From Candidatus Zixiibacteriota bacterium (GTDB lineage: Bacteria > Zixibacteria > MSB-5A5 > UBA10806 > 4484-95), in contig JAGGSN010000012.1 of assembly GCA_021159005.1 (NCBI GenBank), positions 1-64,000 of the forward strand: DNA of 64,000 nucleotides, given 5' to 3'. The first letter of the stretch is position 1. Each line of letters begins with the position of its first letter. Under the pieces are notes generated by a model. That model was not told the origin of the DNA, searched no databases, and saw only the letters and a program-made list of their open reading frames with translations. Below, one piece after another: positions 1-8,003 of the stretch. Made by a program: the position numbers and the translations under genes.

Positions 1-30
1 TGGTCATTGCAGAGCCTTATCGTCAACAGC

Positions 31-279
31 TTATGATGTTTGACCGGCACAGCCGGCATTGGCGATCTGACTGCAAAAATTGGCGCAATCCACGCCCTGC
101 GAATGCCAATTACAATAACGGAAGTTGTAGTTGGGCCATTCCCAGAATTCTTGAGCATAAGCTAAGGCTCTATCAACCCACTGAACTCCTGGGCCAGGTT
201 GAGCCAACAAGGGACGTGATATTGGCAGAAGCAAAAAAACTATGGCTATATGCCAAACGTATATTGAAAAGCTTTTCAT
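31..279 (-). CDS. short secreted protein with amidase-like motif, possibly frameshifted
   Basis: The start at 279 is chosen because AGGAGG lies 7 nt upstream; a longer in-frame extension to 351 has no such site. The 82-residue product opens with a signal peptide (MKSFSIYVW, then a hydrophobic stretch ending near LLAQ). Its C-terminal half has spaced Trp/Tyr/Asn residues and the motif VDCANFCSQ, which resembles the catalytic Cys region of the putative amidase domain family Amidase_6 (DCxNFxSQ). That family is normally far longer and continues past this motif. Here a TAA stop follows about 10 residues after it, 30 nt from the window edge. The gene is therefore either a truncated or frameshifted amidase or a small secreted protein of unknown role. 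It is read in the same direction as the next gene upstream (371-1270). Confidence 0.5.
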   Translation of the reverse strand: MKSFSIYVWHIAIVFLLLPISRPLLAQPGPGVQWVDRALAYAQEFWEWPNYNFRYCNWHSQGVDCANFCSQIANAGCAGQTS

Positions 280-370
280 CGGTATCCTCCTATTTCTCTT
301 CCTGTTGCAATTTCTATAAGCCATGTTTGGCCTGCTCTCTGATGTTTGCATTCGGGTGATTATCTTTGAT

Positions 371-1270
371 TTACAAAAGAGCCTGGGTAGCTTCCTGAAA
401 ACCCTCTTCGCTAAGATGCACGAGATGTCCCACCGCCATTGATCCTATACCTAAGCCATTATCATAAGCTAAACGACATAAACCGGGCAATGAAGATTCC
501 AAGTTAAGCCTCGGTACCTGGCGAAGGGCATGATATTTCGCCCAATTAATTTCTTTATCATCAGTATTTATCGGAGCATTCAAAATCACATCTGAGACAA
601 CCTTTGGATACCAGGAAGAATCTCCATAAGTGTAATAAAGCGCTGCGGCTGCATACAAACGCCCTTTCCAACTGGCATTTACAACAGCTTCTTCCAATAT
701 AGGCACAGCCCGTTCATCGTGGTATTTCTGATATTCAAAATACTCCTCATTTTTAGATATGATTTTCGAGGTCTGTTCCCATTCTTCACCCCAAAATAAT
801 AGTGTAGATGATGCGGCAATCTGAACTCGATGCGATTCATGATTCAGAGATTGTATCATGAATTCCCATACGCCGGGGAAATCTTTAAGGTTTGCCAATG
901 CTTTTATTTTAGCATCGGTAACATCGTAGTCATACTCAGGATATTTTTCGTTAAAAGATTCATATACGGGGATATCCAATATCTTTTGCACTAACTTTTC
1001 AGATTGTAATGATGCCGCCAATTTCGCTAAATTAGACAAATCCAAGCATATAGACGTTACTCCCATGTCATTATCTCCATCTGACAGCGCCAATTCAAGA
1101 AAATTTAATCCCTGTTCTTCTGTCCAACCCTCAAAAGCTCTTTGTTGTTCAGGTAGAGATGATTTTCCTTGGTTTGAATGACTGTCTGGTTTTTTCTGGG
1201 CAAGCAACGAGCTACAAAAAATTAAAGCTATTAATAAAGTTAATATTGTTACAGTTCTTCTTATTTGCAT
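371..1270 (-). CDS. secreted HEAT-like repeat protein of unknown function
   Basis: This is a 299-residue protein with an N-terminal signal peptide: Arg-rich start MQIRRT, hydrophobic core, cleavage probably after SSLLAQ. The mature part is helical and contains segments typical of degenerate HEAT or armadillo-like repeats, for example HRVQIAASSTLLFWG near the middle and LYAAAALYYTYG further on. Such repeats usually mediate protein-protein contacts; no catalytic motif is visible. The start is preceded by AAGGAGGAAAA. I cannot name a specific family. It follows a long intergenic region (1271-1962) and precedes the small amidase-like ORF on the same strand, so the two may be co-transcribed. A periplasmic or surface location is inferred from the signal peptide. 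Confidence 0.6.
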   Translation of the reverse strand: MQIRRTVTILTLLIALIFCSSLLAQKKPDSHSNQGKSSLPEQQRAFEGWTEEQGLNFLELALSDGDNDMGVTSICLDLSNLAKLAASLQSEKLVQKILDIPVYESFNEKYPEYDYDVTDAKIKALANLKDFPGVWEFMIQSLNHESHRVQIAASSTLLFWGEEWEQTSKIISKNEEYFEYQKYHDERAVPILEEAVVNASWKGRLYAAAALYYTYGDSSWYPKVVSDVILNAPINTDDKEINWAKYHALRQVPRLNLESSLPGLCRLAYDNGLGIGSMAVGHLVHLSEEGFQEATQALL

Positions 1271-1403
1271 TTTTCCTCCTTCTTAATTTATAGACTTATA
1301 GTTGTAATATGTTGAAATGTTTAGATCATAAGCTGCCTCCTCAATTTTCAAAGATGCAAACAGTTTTCAGTTCAGGTAACGTGAGCATAATCGGTAAGGT
1401 ATA

Positions 1404-1457
1404 CTAATAAAGCAATACCACTGTAAGGCTGATTATCAGAAATGAAATTATACGCAT
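1404..1457 (-). CDS. possible 17-residue hydrophobic peptide (leader-like)
   Basis: An AAGGAGCGGCAAG ribosome-binding site immediately precedes ATG at 1457. The frame encodes MRIISFLIISLTVVLLY and stops at 1404. It looks like an isolated signal-peptide or transmembrane helix. It could be a tiny membrane peptide, a leader upstream of the 371-1270 gene, or the remnant of a decayed secreted-protein gene. A second strong site (GAGGAGG) at 1335-1341 precedes an ATG-ATC-TAA micro-frame at 1321-1329. No homology can be claimed. Confidence 0.25.
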   Translation of the reverse strand: MRIISFLIISLTVVLLY

Positions 1458-1652
1458 CTTGCCGCTCCTTTTATTAAAGCTATAAAATTAGCATCTTTTT
1501 GCTAATTAATATTTAAACACAGTATCTGCTGTCCAGCTTGTCAAGAAAAAATAAAAAAATACTGTTAAACTTATTGCATTAAAGAATAACTGCTTTTAGC
1601 CGCCTATACATTAAGCTTAAGAAAAACCATGCCATATATTTTTTACATTTTT

Positions 1653-1670
1653 TCTAACAATTTTCTAACA
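1653..1670 (+). promoter_or_regulatory. orphan Pho-box-like direct repeat
   Basis: Two TCTAACA heptamers start 11 bp apart (1653-1659 and 1664-1670), with the same T-rich context as the repeats in front of pstS, the porin and phoB. In those three cases the CTAACA face points toward the gene. Here it points right, where no protein gene begins before the 3' end of phoU. A PhoB-controlled non-coding transcript is possible but unproven. Confidence 0.45.
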
Positions 1671-1673
1671 GCG

Positions 1674-1733
1674 AACTTTATTTAACTTAACGGAACTTGA
1701 CTCAACTTAATGTAACTTAACTGAACTAAATGC
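1674..1733 (+). repeat. six tandem degenerate 10-bp repeats
   Basis: Starting immediately after the orphan Pho box, six decamers begin with AACTT or AACTA: AACTTTATTT, AACTTAACGG, AACTTGACTC, AACTTAATGT, AACTTAACTG and AACTAAATGC. The 10-bp period places each AACT on the same face of the helix. This suits a DNA-bending or multi-copy protein-binding array, although simple slippage decay is also possible. Confidence 0.65.
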
Positions 1734-1962
1734 TAAAAAACCAACAGATTACAGCTATTTTGTTGATTAGCAAAAAGTTGTCTGAATCACCTCTTGTCGA
1801 ATCCCTGCCTCTCCGAGTTAGTGTGTCGTTATATAATCGGGGGTCGCTGATTGATTCATTTCATCTTCATGTATAAGAATATTAGCCTTAGGCGGATTTC
1901 GCGGTGGATAATATCCTAAGATATAAAAATCATCGCAGGCTGTTGTCTTTAATAAACCGGCG

Positions 1963-2625
1963 CTATGGATTGCTTTTTTTATGACGGATAATAACCCCCT
2001 CTATCATATATATAACATCTTCAGCAATGTTAGTTGCATGGTCGGCTATTCGCTCAAGATGTCTCGCTGTGCCAAGTATATGAATCAGGTGTTCTATTAA
2101 TTCAGGATGATTTTGGATTTCGGTTTTAACGATGCTGCTAATTTCCGCAAATAGATTATCCACTTCGTCATCTAATGAACATACTTTGCGCGCTAAATCC
2201 GAATCCAACCGTACAAGCGAATCCAAACTCCGTTTCAACATGTATTCGACCTTATCAGCTATTCCCTTAAGATCAACGGGGATTGTAATCCTCTTTTGAG
2301 CAGCCAGAACAACAGCGCGTTCAGCAATATTTACCGCCTCATCTCCAATTCGCTCCAAGTCATTATTGATTTTCAGTATGGTGATTATAAACCGCAAATC
2401 AATTGCAACCGGTTGATGAAGCGCCAGGATTTTCAGGCAATCTTCTTCCAATTCTACTTCAGTTATATCAATTATGGCATCATTTTCTATAACATTTTGC
2501 GCCAACTCAGGATTTCTGTTCCCAACTGATTTCATAGCTTTTTGTACACTTTCTTCAACAACAGCGCTTTGCGATAAAATCTTTCTTTTTAATATTTCTA
2601 TTTCCATATGTAAATGCTTGGTCAT
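1963..2625 (-). CDS. phoU: phosphate signalling protein PhoU
   Basis: The 220-residue product has the length and the two-fold three-helix repeat of PhoU. The conserved E/D-rich metal-binding motifs are visible as NDLERIGDEAVNIAER in the first half and ARHLERIADHATNIAEDV in the second. In characterised bacteria PhoU links the PstSCAB transporter to PhoR and represses the Pho regulon when phosphate is plentiful. The gene follows pstB by 16 nt with GGGGA upstream of the ATG, and is the last gene of the pst operon. The product is cytoplasmic and associates with the membrane complex. Nothing unusual is seen in the sequence. Confidence 0.96.
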   Translation of the reverse strand: MTKHLHMEIEILKRKILSQSAVVEESVQKAMKSVGNRNPELAQNVIENDAIIDITEVELEEDCLKILALHQPVAIDLRFIITILKINNDLERIGDEAVNIAERAVVLAAQKRITIPVDLKGIADKVEYMLKRSLDSLVRLDSDLARKVCSLDDEVDNLFAEISSIVKTEIQNHPELIEHLIHILGTARHLERIADHATNIAEDVIYMIEGVIIRHKKSNP

Positions 2626-2641
2626 TTTTTCCCCATTATAT

Positions 2642-3469
2642 TTAGCCGAACCGGCCGGTTACATAATCCTCAGTTTTTTTCTTTAAGGGCTTTGTAAATA
2701 CGGTTTTTGTCGTACCGAATTCTACCAAATCGCCTTGGTAAAAAAAGGCGGTATAATCGGAAATTCGGGCGGCTTGCTGCATGTTATGAGTTACAATAAC
2801 AATTGTATAATATTTTTTCAGTTCTCCAATCAAGTCTTCAATTTTTCTTGTTGAGATTGGGTCGAGAGCCGATGCCGGTTCATCCATCAGCAATACTTCC
2901 GGTTTGACCGCCAGCGCCCGGGCGATACATAACCGCTGCTGCTGACCGCCGGACAGCATGTAAGCGTTTCTGTTCAGCATGTCTTTGGCTTCATCCCATA
3001 GATAGGCTTTTTTTAAAGTTTCTTCTACTGCTTCGCGGACAAGGTTCTTATCAGTGATTCCGTTTACCTTTAGACCATAAGCGACATTTTCAAACACCGA
3101 TTTAGGGAACGGATTCGACTTTTGAAAAACCATGCCGACTCTTGTTCTTACGGCTGCAACATCTTTTATATCCCGGTAGATATCGATGCTGTCAAGAGTA
3201 ACTATGCCCTCAAGTCTGGTGCCGGGGATAGTCTCATTCATCCGGTTAAGTGTACGTAAAAATGTTGATTTCCCGCAGCCGGACGGCCCGATTAAAGCAG
3301 TAACCTTGTTCTTTTCGATATCCAGAGAAACATTGAACAAAGCCTGGTTTTCTCCATAATAGAAATTGAGATTGTGGGCGCTCATCTTCAAATTTGCTTT
3401 ATCCTGATGATGAGGCTTTGCTTCTGCTATCGTTTCCTTGGTCTCTATGTTAATTTTATTTTCAGGCAC
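2642..3469 (-). CDS. pstB: phosphate ABC transporter ATPase PstB
   Basis: The 275-residue ABC ATPase powers high-affinity phosphate uptake. Walker A (GPSGCGKST), the signature [16 protein letters not shown] and Walker B ([12 protein letters not shown]) are all intact, and [19 protein letters not shown] is the PstB-typical Q-loop region. An N-terminal extension of about 25 polar residues precedes the ABC domain. The start is GTG at 3469, overlapping the 3' end of pstA by 8 nt, which suggests translational coupling. It works with PstA and PstC at the cytoplasmic face of the inner membrane. Confidence 0.96.
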   Translation of the reverse strand: MPENKINIETKETIAEAKPHHQDKANLKMSAHNLNFYYGENQALFNVSLDIEKNKVTALIGPSGCGKSTFLRTLNRMNETIPGTRLEGIVTLDSIDIYRDIKDVAAVRTRVGMVFQKSNPFPKSVFENVAYGLKVNGITDKNLVREAVEETLKKAYLWDEAKDMLNRNAYMLSGGQQQRLCIARALAVKPEVLLMDEPASALDPISTRKIEDLIGELKKYYTIVIVTHNMQQAARISDYTAFFYQGDLVEFGTTKTVFTKPLKKKTEDYVTGRFG

Positions 3470-4424
3470 TTATTCGTCTTCTCCTCATTTTTGATCTGAT
3501 ATAAATAGCCGTAAAATTCAGCATAAACGTCAACACCAAAAGCACCAGCACCGTTCCGAATAGAATCGGTTTTGTTTTTTCAACATCAGGCGACTGGGTA
3601 GCCATAACATAAATATGATATCCTAATTCCATGAATTGATCGTTAAGCTTGACCGGCAGATAAGGCAAATAGTAAGCGGCTCCGGTGAACATAATAGGCG
3701 CAACTTCACCAGCGCCGCGGCTGATTGATAATATTGCACCGGTTAAAATACCCGGCATTGCCTGCGGTATGATAATTCTTATAATGGTTTGTAGTTTGGT
3801 GGCGCCAAGCGCATAACTCGCATCTTTTAATTCCGGGGGGATAGTTCTTAACGCTTCCTCAGTAGAAATAATGACTACCGGCAGAGTTAAAATCGAAAGT
3901 GTTAATGCCGCCCAGATTATTGCCGGCTGTCCCCATACTGGATGACTGCCCTCGAAGAAAACGGAATCAATTCCCGTACCTATGAAACCAATAAAAAAGC
4001 CAAGGCCAAACAGCCCGAAAACTATCGAGGGCACGCCTGCCAGATTATTGATTGCTATTTTTATCAGACGGGTAATTTTTGAGTTGGGTGATGTATATTC
4101 ATGAAGGTAGATAGCTGACAGCACCCCAATCGGCACTACGGCTATAGTCATAAGCATCACTAAGGTTACTGTCCCGAATATTGCCGGAAAAATACCGCCA
4201 GACTCCATGCCATTCTGAGGGGGCTGGGTTAAAAATCCCCAGCTTATTGTGCCGATACCTTCAAGAACGATGTTAATTATAATAACTGCTAAAATCGCTA
4301 TTATGATGAGTACCGCCAGCAATGTAAGACTACGCGGAATGAAATCGCTTGATTTGGTTTTAAACTTATATGATATCGAATCTATTGCAGTGCTTGTTAT
4401 CTCTTTTTCTGCGGCAGTTTTCAC
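3462..4424 (-). CDS. pstA: phosphate ABC transporter permease PstA
   Basis: The 320-residue inner-membrane permease has about six predicted helices and the EAA loop contacting PstB (roughly [20 protein letters not shown]). The PstA-type sequence [18 protein letters not shown] is present. The start is GTG at 4424; its first base is the last base of the pstC stop codon (TAGTG), with AAGGTGA upstream. It forms the translocation channel with PstC and takes phosphate from the periplasmic binding protein PstS. Confidence 0.95.
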   Translation of the reverse strand: MKTAAEKEITSTAIDSISYKFKTKSSDFIPRSLTLLAVLIIIAILAVIIINIVLEGIGTISWGFLTQPPQNGMESGGIFPAIFGTVTLVMLMTIAVVPIGVLSAIYLHEYTSPNSKITRLIKIAINNLAGVPSIVFGLFGLGFFIGFIGTGIDSVFFEGSHPVWGQPAIIWAALTLSILTLPVVIISTEEALRTIPPELKDASYALGATKLQTIIRIIIPQAMPGILTGAILSISRGAGEVAPIMFTGAAYYLPYLPVKLNDQFMELGYHIYVMATQSPDVEKTKPILFGTVLVLLVLTFMLNFTAIYIRSKMRRRRISA

Positions 4425-5380
4425 TAATTTTCACCTTGTATCTTGATTTTTAGCTTTGCCAGTACAAATTCGCCGCCAAGATTTATCATAAATGTAAAAA
4501 TAAACAATAGTGTTCCTATGAAGAATAAAACGTTATAGTGAGCACTTCCAAAAACTACCTCCCCCAGCTCGGCAGCTATAGTTGCCGAAAAGGTTCTGAC
4601 TGAATCGGTCAAACTGCCCGAAATAATCGCGGCATTGCCTGAGGCCATCAAAACAATCATCGTTTCTCCTATAGCTCTGCCAAAACCGAGCACAATGCCG
4701 GCGGCAATCCCAGGCAAGGCGGCAGGTAAAACCATAGTAAACGAGACCTGCCAGTGGCTGGCTCCAAGCGCCAACGCCGCCTCACGCAATGACCTGGGAA
4801 CGGAAGTTAAAGCATCCTCAGCTATTGAAAATATGATAGGGATAACCGCACAACCAAGCGCAATACCGGCGTTTGTTGCATTCAGCCTGAATGTTAATCC
4901 CAGTGTTTTCTGTAAAGCCGTAGCTAAAATCATCAGCGCGAAAAACCCAAGCACTACTGAGGGGATTCCAGCCAACAGCTCAATAGCCGGCTTGATTATC
5001 TCACGAGAATGTTTTGAGGCAAACTCCGAGGAGTATATCGCCGCGCCAACGCCCAATGGTACAGCTATCAACATCGCTATAATTGCCGCCTTAAGAGTGC
5101 CGATAAATAACGGCAATAACGAATACTTGGGAACATCAGAATTGGGCTGCCATGACCATTTCGCATCCCGACCCTCATAATATTCCTGTTTGAATGTCAT
5201 CTTATGCAGACTGGCTTCCTCTTGCATCTCGGAATTGGTGAAAATCGGGATTGATTCCTTGAAGATGAAAACGAATATGAGCAGGACTGCGATCATAGCG
5301 ACAAAGGCATTCAGCGCGATAAATTTTTTGCCTAAGAACTCAAGCGCTCTGGATTTCTTTTTAAATTTGTATTCTTCCAT
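4424..5380 (-). CDS. pstC: phosphate ABC transporter permease PstC
   Basis: This 318-residue permease is the partner of PstA. It has a first transmembrane helix near residues 20-42, a periplasmic segment, and then a binding-protein-dependent transport domain with LLAGIPSVVLGFFALM and an EAA loop (EDALTSVPRSLREAALALGA). The segment of about 60 residues between the first helix and the core domain is common in this family. About 210 nt separate it from pstS, and that gap contains hairpin-forming repeats. These could reduce read-through so that pstS is expressed more than the membrane genes; this is inference. Confidence 0.94.
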   Translation of the reverse strand: MEEYKFKKKSRALEFLGKKFIALNAFVAMIAVLLIFVFIFKESIPIFTNSEMQEEASLHKMTFKQEYYEGRDAKWSWQPNSDVPKYSLLPLFIGTLKAAIIAMLIAVPLGVGAAIYSSEFASKHSREIIKPAIELLAGIPSVVLGFFALMILATALQKTLGLTFRLNATNAGIALGCAVIPIIFSIAEDALTSVPRSLREAALALGASHWQVSFTMVLPAALPGIAAGIVLGFGRAIGETMIVLMASGNAAIISGSLTDSVRTFSATIAAELGEVVFGSAHYNVLFFIGTLLFIFTFMINLGGEFVLAKLKIKIQGEN

Positions 5381-5415
5381 TATTTTAATACTTTACAATT
5401 TTCAGGCATTCACAA

Positions 5416-5434
5416 GGGCGTATGCAATACGCCC
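5416..5434. repeat. dispersed palindrome, GGCGTATGCAATACGCC type
   Basis: GGGCGTAT (5416-5423), a GCA loop and ATACGCCC (5427-5434) form a perfect 8-bp stem. Similar sequences recur at 57206-57222 and 59204-59223, each beside other intergenic palindromes. Here the hairpin lies in the pstS-pstC gap, where it could attenuate transcription. Confidence 0.7.
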
Positions 5435-5463
5435 CTACGCAAGACCGTATATATTTATTGTGG

Positions 5464-5547
5464 CTGGTGTATGTCCTCGCCCCAAGCCATACGGCCTGTA
5501 GGGACACTTCCGTATGCACCAGTTAGCAGATGAGTCGCCTTAAGCGG
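5464..5547. repeat. composite intergenic inverted repeats
   Basis: CTGGTGTAT (5464-5472) pairs with ATGCACCAG (5514-5522) with one wobble. Immediately downstream, CGCCTTAAGCGG (5536-5547) is a degenerate copy of the TCCGCC-GGCGGA core seen in other gaps of this window. The block lies between pstS and pstC. Confidence 0.45.
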
Positions 5548-5590
5548 AAACCAACCACCTGTGTTCACATCCGCTAGTGATTTTACCGGT

Positions 5591-6439
5591 TTATTTAATC
5601 TCATTTTTCAACGCTAATTCTTTCGGCAAAGGCACATAGTCGATGTCTTCAGCAATTTTTTGCCCTTCAGCAGAAAGCGCCCAGTTGACCAGCTTTTTTA
5701 ATTCGCCTTTAGGAACGCCATTAAAGAACCAATATAGTTCGCGGGAAATCGGATATGTGCCATTGGAAACAGTTTCAAGCGATGGTTTAACCGTTTGGTC
5801 ATCGTCTGCCTTTTTTATTGCGGCAAACTTTACGCCTTTAGCCCAGGCTATTCCGCCATAGCCGATGCCGTATTTATCCTTGGATACGGCATTAACAACA
5901 GCCGCTGTGCCGGGAAGTGTTTGAGTATAATCCGAGTAGTCTTCTTTGTTTAGAACTTTCTTTTTAAAGAAGGCATAGGTTCCGGAATTATTTTCACGGC
6001 CGTAAAGAATTATCTTATGGTCGGGACCGCCAACCTCATTCCAATTTGTAATAGCGCCGGTATATATTCCTTTAAGCTGAGAAAAACTTAACTCATCCAC
6101 GTGGTTATCTTTATGTAAAAAGACTGCTATTCCATCAAGGGCAACCGAGATTCTATAGACATCGATGCCTTTTTCTGCGGCGAGCTTGTATTCCTTTTCC
6201 TTCATGTCGCGTGATGCCTCACAGATATCGGTTGTTCCATTAAGCAAGGCCGCAATTCCGGTTCCTGACCCGCCGCCGGATACCTGAATTATAATATCTT
6301 CATTTTTCATATATTCCTCAGCCCACCTTTGCCCCAGGCGAACAAGTGTATCGGAACCTTTGATTGTGATATTAGTTCCGGCGAAAGCGAAACAGGCTGC
6401 GGCAAGCAGCGCAATTGTAATGACTAAGATTTTTTTCAT
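5591..6439 (-). CDS. pstS: phosphate-binding periplasmic protein PstS
   Basis: The 282-residue product is a PBP-like phosphate-binding protein. It has a clear signal peptide (MKKILVITIALLAAACFAFA). The mature N terminus begins with the family pattern TIKGSDTLVRLGQRWAEEY, and VSGGGSGTGIAALLNGTTDI forms the phosphate-binding loop; YGRENNSGTYAFFKK is the second ligand-contact region. It delivers inorganic phosphate to PstC/PstA. The gene is first in the pst operon and is preceded by a Pho-box-like repeat 56 nt upstream of its ATG, so induction by phosphate starvation through PhoB is very likely. Confidence 0.96.
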   Translation of the reverse strand: MKKILVITIALLAAACFAFAGTNITIKGSDTLVRLGQRWAEEYMKNEDIIIQVSGGGSGTGIAALLNGTTDICEASRDMKEKEYKLAAEKGIDVYRISVALDGIAVFLHKDNHVDELSFSQLKGIYTGAITNWNEVGGPDHKIILYGRENNSGTYAFFKKKVLNKEDYSDYTQTLPGTAAVVNAVSKDKYGIGYGGIAWAKGVKFAAIKKADDDQTVKPSLETVSNGTYPISRELYWFFNGVPKGELKKLVNWALSAEGQKIAEDIDYVPLPKELALKNEIK

Positions 6440-6495
6440 CGTACTCTCCTTGAAAGGGTTTTTTCTTTATTTTCATTATTACATTACTATTTCAA

Positions 6496-6541
6496 TGTTA
6501 GGGAATTGTTAGGAACCCATTATGTTTTAGTGAAATGTTAA
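6496..6541 (-). promoter_or_regulatory. Pho-box-like operator of pstS
   Basis: Written on the plus strand, TGTTAG occurs at 6496-6501 and 6507-6512 and CATTAT at 6518-6523, all in 11-bp phase. A second pair lies out of phase at 6525-6530 (TTTTAG) and 6536-6541 (TGTTAA). Toward pstS this reads CTAACA-N5-CTAACA followed by an AT-rich candidate -10. The 11-bp periodicity matches known PhoB/PhoP recognition. Confidence 0.75.
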
Positions 6542-7623
6542 AACTTCAACTGCAAATCGACTTGCAATCTTTTAAAATCAGATTCATTCTGTTCCAAACC
6601 GATTTTATTCATGAAATAGCTCACTTTAAAGGCGCTGTTTTTAGCGAATTGATAAGCGCCGCCAATCTCATGACCCTTGCCATCAGTACCGCCGCCGCGG
6701 AAATCGGAATCTGTATACATACCCACTACGGCATCTTTTTCAAGCTCTCGATAATTATAACGGCAAGACCATGAACCTGGTTTTTTCGCTTTACCGACAC
6801 GAACGCCAATTAGCCAGCCATTACAATCGTTATCAACGGCGGTATTCGCTACATAATCGCCCATTAGTACGACCGGGATATTGCCAAGTTTATGGCTAAC
6901 TTCGCCAAATAATTCGAGGAGCTGGTAATCATTGATATATAAGCCTGAGGTATCAACCGTGTTGCCCATCGGATCACCAGCATCGAAAAAGGGTTCAAAA
7001 CCAACAGTGTTAATATAATTAAAGAAACCAGCGCCGGCAGTAATGCCGGATTTTTTATCATTCAGATTATATTTAAAGAAGCCCTGTCCGGCAGCCATCC
7101 ATGAATCATCGTCGGAAGAACGTTCTTCAAGCCAAAGTCCAGCCGTCATGACAGTAATAGAAATATTCTGTAAGTCCTTTTTAAAAGCAACGACACCGCC
7201 TTCAGGATTCATGTCTCCATCCCATATCAATTCAGATTTGCCCGGCTTGAAAAATGGATTTTTAAATTTCCCTCCTTTAATTGACAAACCTTCAATTACT
7301 TTTGGATTGATTTCAAGGTAAGCCAAATCCAGCATTAAATTTTTTGTGGAATAACCATTGTCCAAAGTCTGATTAGTTGATACAGGGTCGTCCGAGCCTG
7401 TCGCCAACTGCAAACCGACCTTTGTTGTTTGGTTTACATTTGCCTGCAATCCAAATCGAGCGCGAATCCTTTGCCTGTTGCGGGTATCCTTACCCTCTTT
7501 ATCAATCATTTCATGGCGATACCTGAAATCGCCCTTTACCTTGATGTTTTCCCACCAGTCGCTTGCCAGTGAGGTAGTCGCCAGCAAGGCAACACATAGA
7601 AAAGTAATGATTGGTTTTGCCAT
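6538..7623 (-). CDS. outer-membrane porin, probably phosphate-starvation induced
   Basis: The product is a signal peptide (MAKPIITFLCVALLATTSLAS) followed by about 340 residues rich in alternating hydrophobic/polar strands and aromatic girdles. It ends in an amphipathic strand with terminal Phe (LQVDLQLKF), typical of outer-membrane beta-barrels. The N-terminal WWENIKVKGDFRYRHE and the internal RIRARFGLQANVN resemble the putative-porin and phosphate-selective porin families. I place the start at 7623, with AGGAGG 10 nt upstream; ATG at 7656 is also possible and has GGAGAAGG before it. It sits between pst and phoRB and has its own Pho-box-like repeat, so a role in phosphate or anion entry is inferred. 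Substrate selectivity cannot be read from the sequence. Confidence 0.82.
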   Translation of the reverse strand: MAKPIITFLCVALLATTSLASDWWENIKVKGDFRYRHEMIDKEGKDTRNRQRIRARFGLQANVNQTTKVGLQLATGSDDPVSTNQTLDNGYSTKNLMLDLAYLEINPKVIEGLSIKGGKFKNPFFKPGKSELIWDGDMNPEGGVVAFKKDLQNISITVMTAGLWLEERSSDDDSWMAAGQGFFKYNLNDKKSGITAGAGFFNYINTVGFEPFFDAGDPMGNTVDTSGLYINDYQLLELFGEVSHKLGNIPVVLMGDYVANTAVDNDCNGWLIGVRVGKAKKPGSWSCRYNYRELEKDAVVGMYTDSDFRGGGTDGKGHEIGGAYQFAKNSAFKVSYFMNKIGLEQNESDFKRLQVDLQLKF

Positions 7624-7724
7624 TTGGAATTTTCCTCCTTGTTTTGCTTTTTTCATTTTGACACCTTCTCCTTTTCCCTGACATTTTAATCAGTTAATTT
7701 TTGATTAGTATTAAACACTGAATT

Positions 7725-7752
7725 TGTTAGGGAATTATTAAGGAAACATTAA
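7725..7752 (-). promoter_or_regulatory. Pho-box-like operator of the porin gene
   Basis: Three units in 11-bp phase occur on the plus strand: TGTTAG at 7725, TATTAA at 7736 and CATTAA at 7747. The gene-proximal CTAACA is followed by AT-rich sequence containing TTTAATACT as a possible -10. The layout matches the pstS operator. Confidence 0.65.
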
Positions 7753-7936
7753 TATCGTATGATTTTGAGCGGTTATAAATTATTCATGGGCGGTATCGGC
7801 AACAGGCATATTCCGGTTGTTGTTAAATGGTAGCATTGAAAATTATTTCACTACTATGGAAAAAGTTGGGGCGGGATTAACTGTTTAGGCAGGTCGCAGT
7901 GAAGCATAACCTGCCGATTTTCTTAACATGCAAAAT

Positions 7937-7976
7937 GTATCAGTTTATCCGCCTTAGGCGGACTACGAACTGATAC
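7937..7976. repeat. nested palindrome between porin promoter and phoR
   Basis: The outer arms GTATCAGTT (7937-7945) and AACTGATAC (7968-7976) are perfect complements. Between them lies the palindromic core CCGCCTTAGGCGG (7949-7961). It lies just 3' of phoR (ends at 8004) and could act as a terminator-like structure, but there is no long U-tract. Confidence 0.75.
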
Positions 7977-8003
7977 GATATAAATTATACATTTATTAAT
8001 AAA

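Larger units (their letters stand above)
1271..1962. other. long intergenic region with repeats and micro-ORFs
   Basis: I find no convincing protein gene of normal length here. The region holds two micro-ORFs with strong ribosome-binding sites (1404-1457 and 1321-1329), an orphan Pho-box-like pair (1653-1670), a run of six 10-bp repeats (1674-1733) and a degenerate nested palindrome (1879-1914, outer arms ATATTA/TAATAT around a GCCTTAGGCGG core). A TTGACA hexamer on the minus strand (1539-1544) could be a -35 element, but I see no convincing -10 at normal spacing. Confidence 0.5.

Noticed and set aside
4635-5180. 181-codon plus-strand frame opposite pstC
   Set aside because: It is antisense to a well supported permease gene and has low-complexity Ala/Ile/Pro content with no family features.
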